Of a stretch of DNA of 64,000 nt, positions 64,000 through 64,000 are shown piece by piece. This DNA is from Pseudomonas sp. P818 (lineage in GTDB: Bacteria; Pseudomonadota; Gammaproteobacteria; Pseudomonadales; Pseudomonadaceae): assembly GCF_000418555.1 (NCBI RefSeq), contig NZ_ATKM01000011.1, positions 248,001 through 312,000 of the forward strand. Reading direction: 5' to 3'. Below the pieces are notes generated by a model, which did not search any database, was not told the DNA's origin, and saw only the letters and a list, made by a program, of their open reading frames with translations. The translations under genes and the position numbers were made by a program. How positions within the stretch are numbered: position 1 is the first letter of the stretch; every line of letters starts with the position of its first letter.

Positions 64000-64000
64000 G

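Noticed and set aside
1..64000. CRISPR arrays, tRNA or rRNA genes, prophage or transposase genes
   Set aside because: No regularly spaced repeats, cloverleaf-type sequences, rRNA signatures, integrase or transposase motifs were seen on either strand.

Overview
The window is about 63% GC and tightly packed. It comes from the chromosome of a Pseudomonas species, probably of the mendocina/oleovorans/alcaligenes side of the genus (now often called Ectopseudomonas). The evidence is the gene content and order. htpG, a dienelactone hydrolase, a chemotaxis transducer, fabB-fabA, a RetS-interacting-type hybrid kinase, gpsA, an AMP-binding ligase, a thioesterase, an AraC regulator, hydrolases, selD-selU and a second transducer follow the order I remember from P. 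aeruginosa PAO1 (about PA1596 to PA1646). A block resembling PAO1 PA2875-PA2865 then follows. No rRNA, tRNA, CRISPR array, insertion sequence or prophage gene is visible, so this is mostly core genome.

Layout. 1-6.5 kb: DUF599 and MAPEG membrane proteins, two small Ala/Glu-rich lipoproteins, two overlapping hot-dog thioesterases, a membrane protein of unknown role, and htpG behind a textbook heat-shock promoter. 6.6-11.3 kb: a large MHYT-PAS hybrid kinase overlapping a receiver-HD-GYP c-di-GMP phosphodiesterase. 11.4-18.5 kb: a dienelactone hydrolase, a SigK-type ECF sigma/anti-sigma pair with a DUF4394 output gene, a secreted VCBS-like protein, a broken pirin gene, OsmC and an amidohydrolase. 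18.5-26.1 kb: an envelope-modification locus built around the ColRS two-component system. 26.1-34.6 kb: an AT-rich gap, a chemotaxis receptor, unsaturated fatty acid synthesis (fabAB), a hybrid kinase, gpsA and sixA. 34.7-42.3 kb: an acyl-CoA ligase with a strong operator, a thioesterase, AraC, LysE, two alpha/beta hydrolases, DUF4892 and an AI-2E-type permease. 42.3-48.6 kb: patatin, selenium metabolism, a flavin reductase and a receptor. 48.7-57.2 kb: the MoxR/DUF58/TgpA transglutaminase operon, CHAD, a thioesterase, an Mpo1-like protein, a receptor and TatD. 57.5-64 kb: a lytic transglycosylase, DoxX, LysR with an acyl-CoA dehydrogenase, TerC with a small downstream gene, and the end of a PstS-OmpA fusion.

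How the genes work together. The most coherent module is the ColRS locus. Two operons flank colRS: methyltransferase/InaA-like kinase/DgkA, and LtaS-like transferase/PAP2 phosphatase/dual-specificity phosphatase/lipoprotein. Both carry the same tandem 22-bp-period TTGACG repeat upstream. The repeat suggests joint control by ColR. The enzymes suggest a cycle in which an LtaS-type transferase decorates the envelope using a phospholipid donor and DgkA recycles the diacylglycerol released. A second regulatory circuit is the ECF sigma operon and the DUF4394 gene, which share an identical bipartite promoter motif. Lipid metabolism is a recurring theme: fabAB, gpsA, four thioesterases, an acyl-CoA ligase, an acyl-CoA dehydrogenase, patatin and DgkA.

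Start codons were re-chosen by ribosome-binding site and signal-peptide position wherever the longest frame looked too long. Remarks on P. aeruginosa or P. putida gene numbers and on published regulator sites are from memory and were not checked by search.
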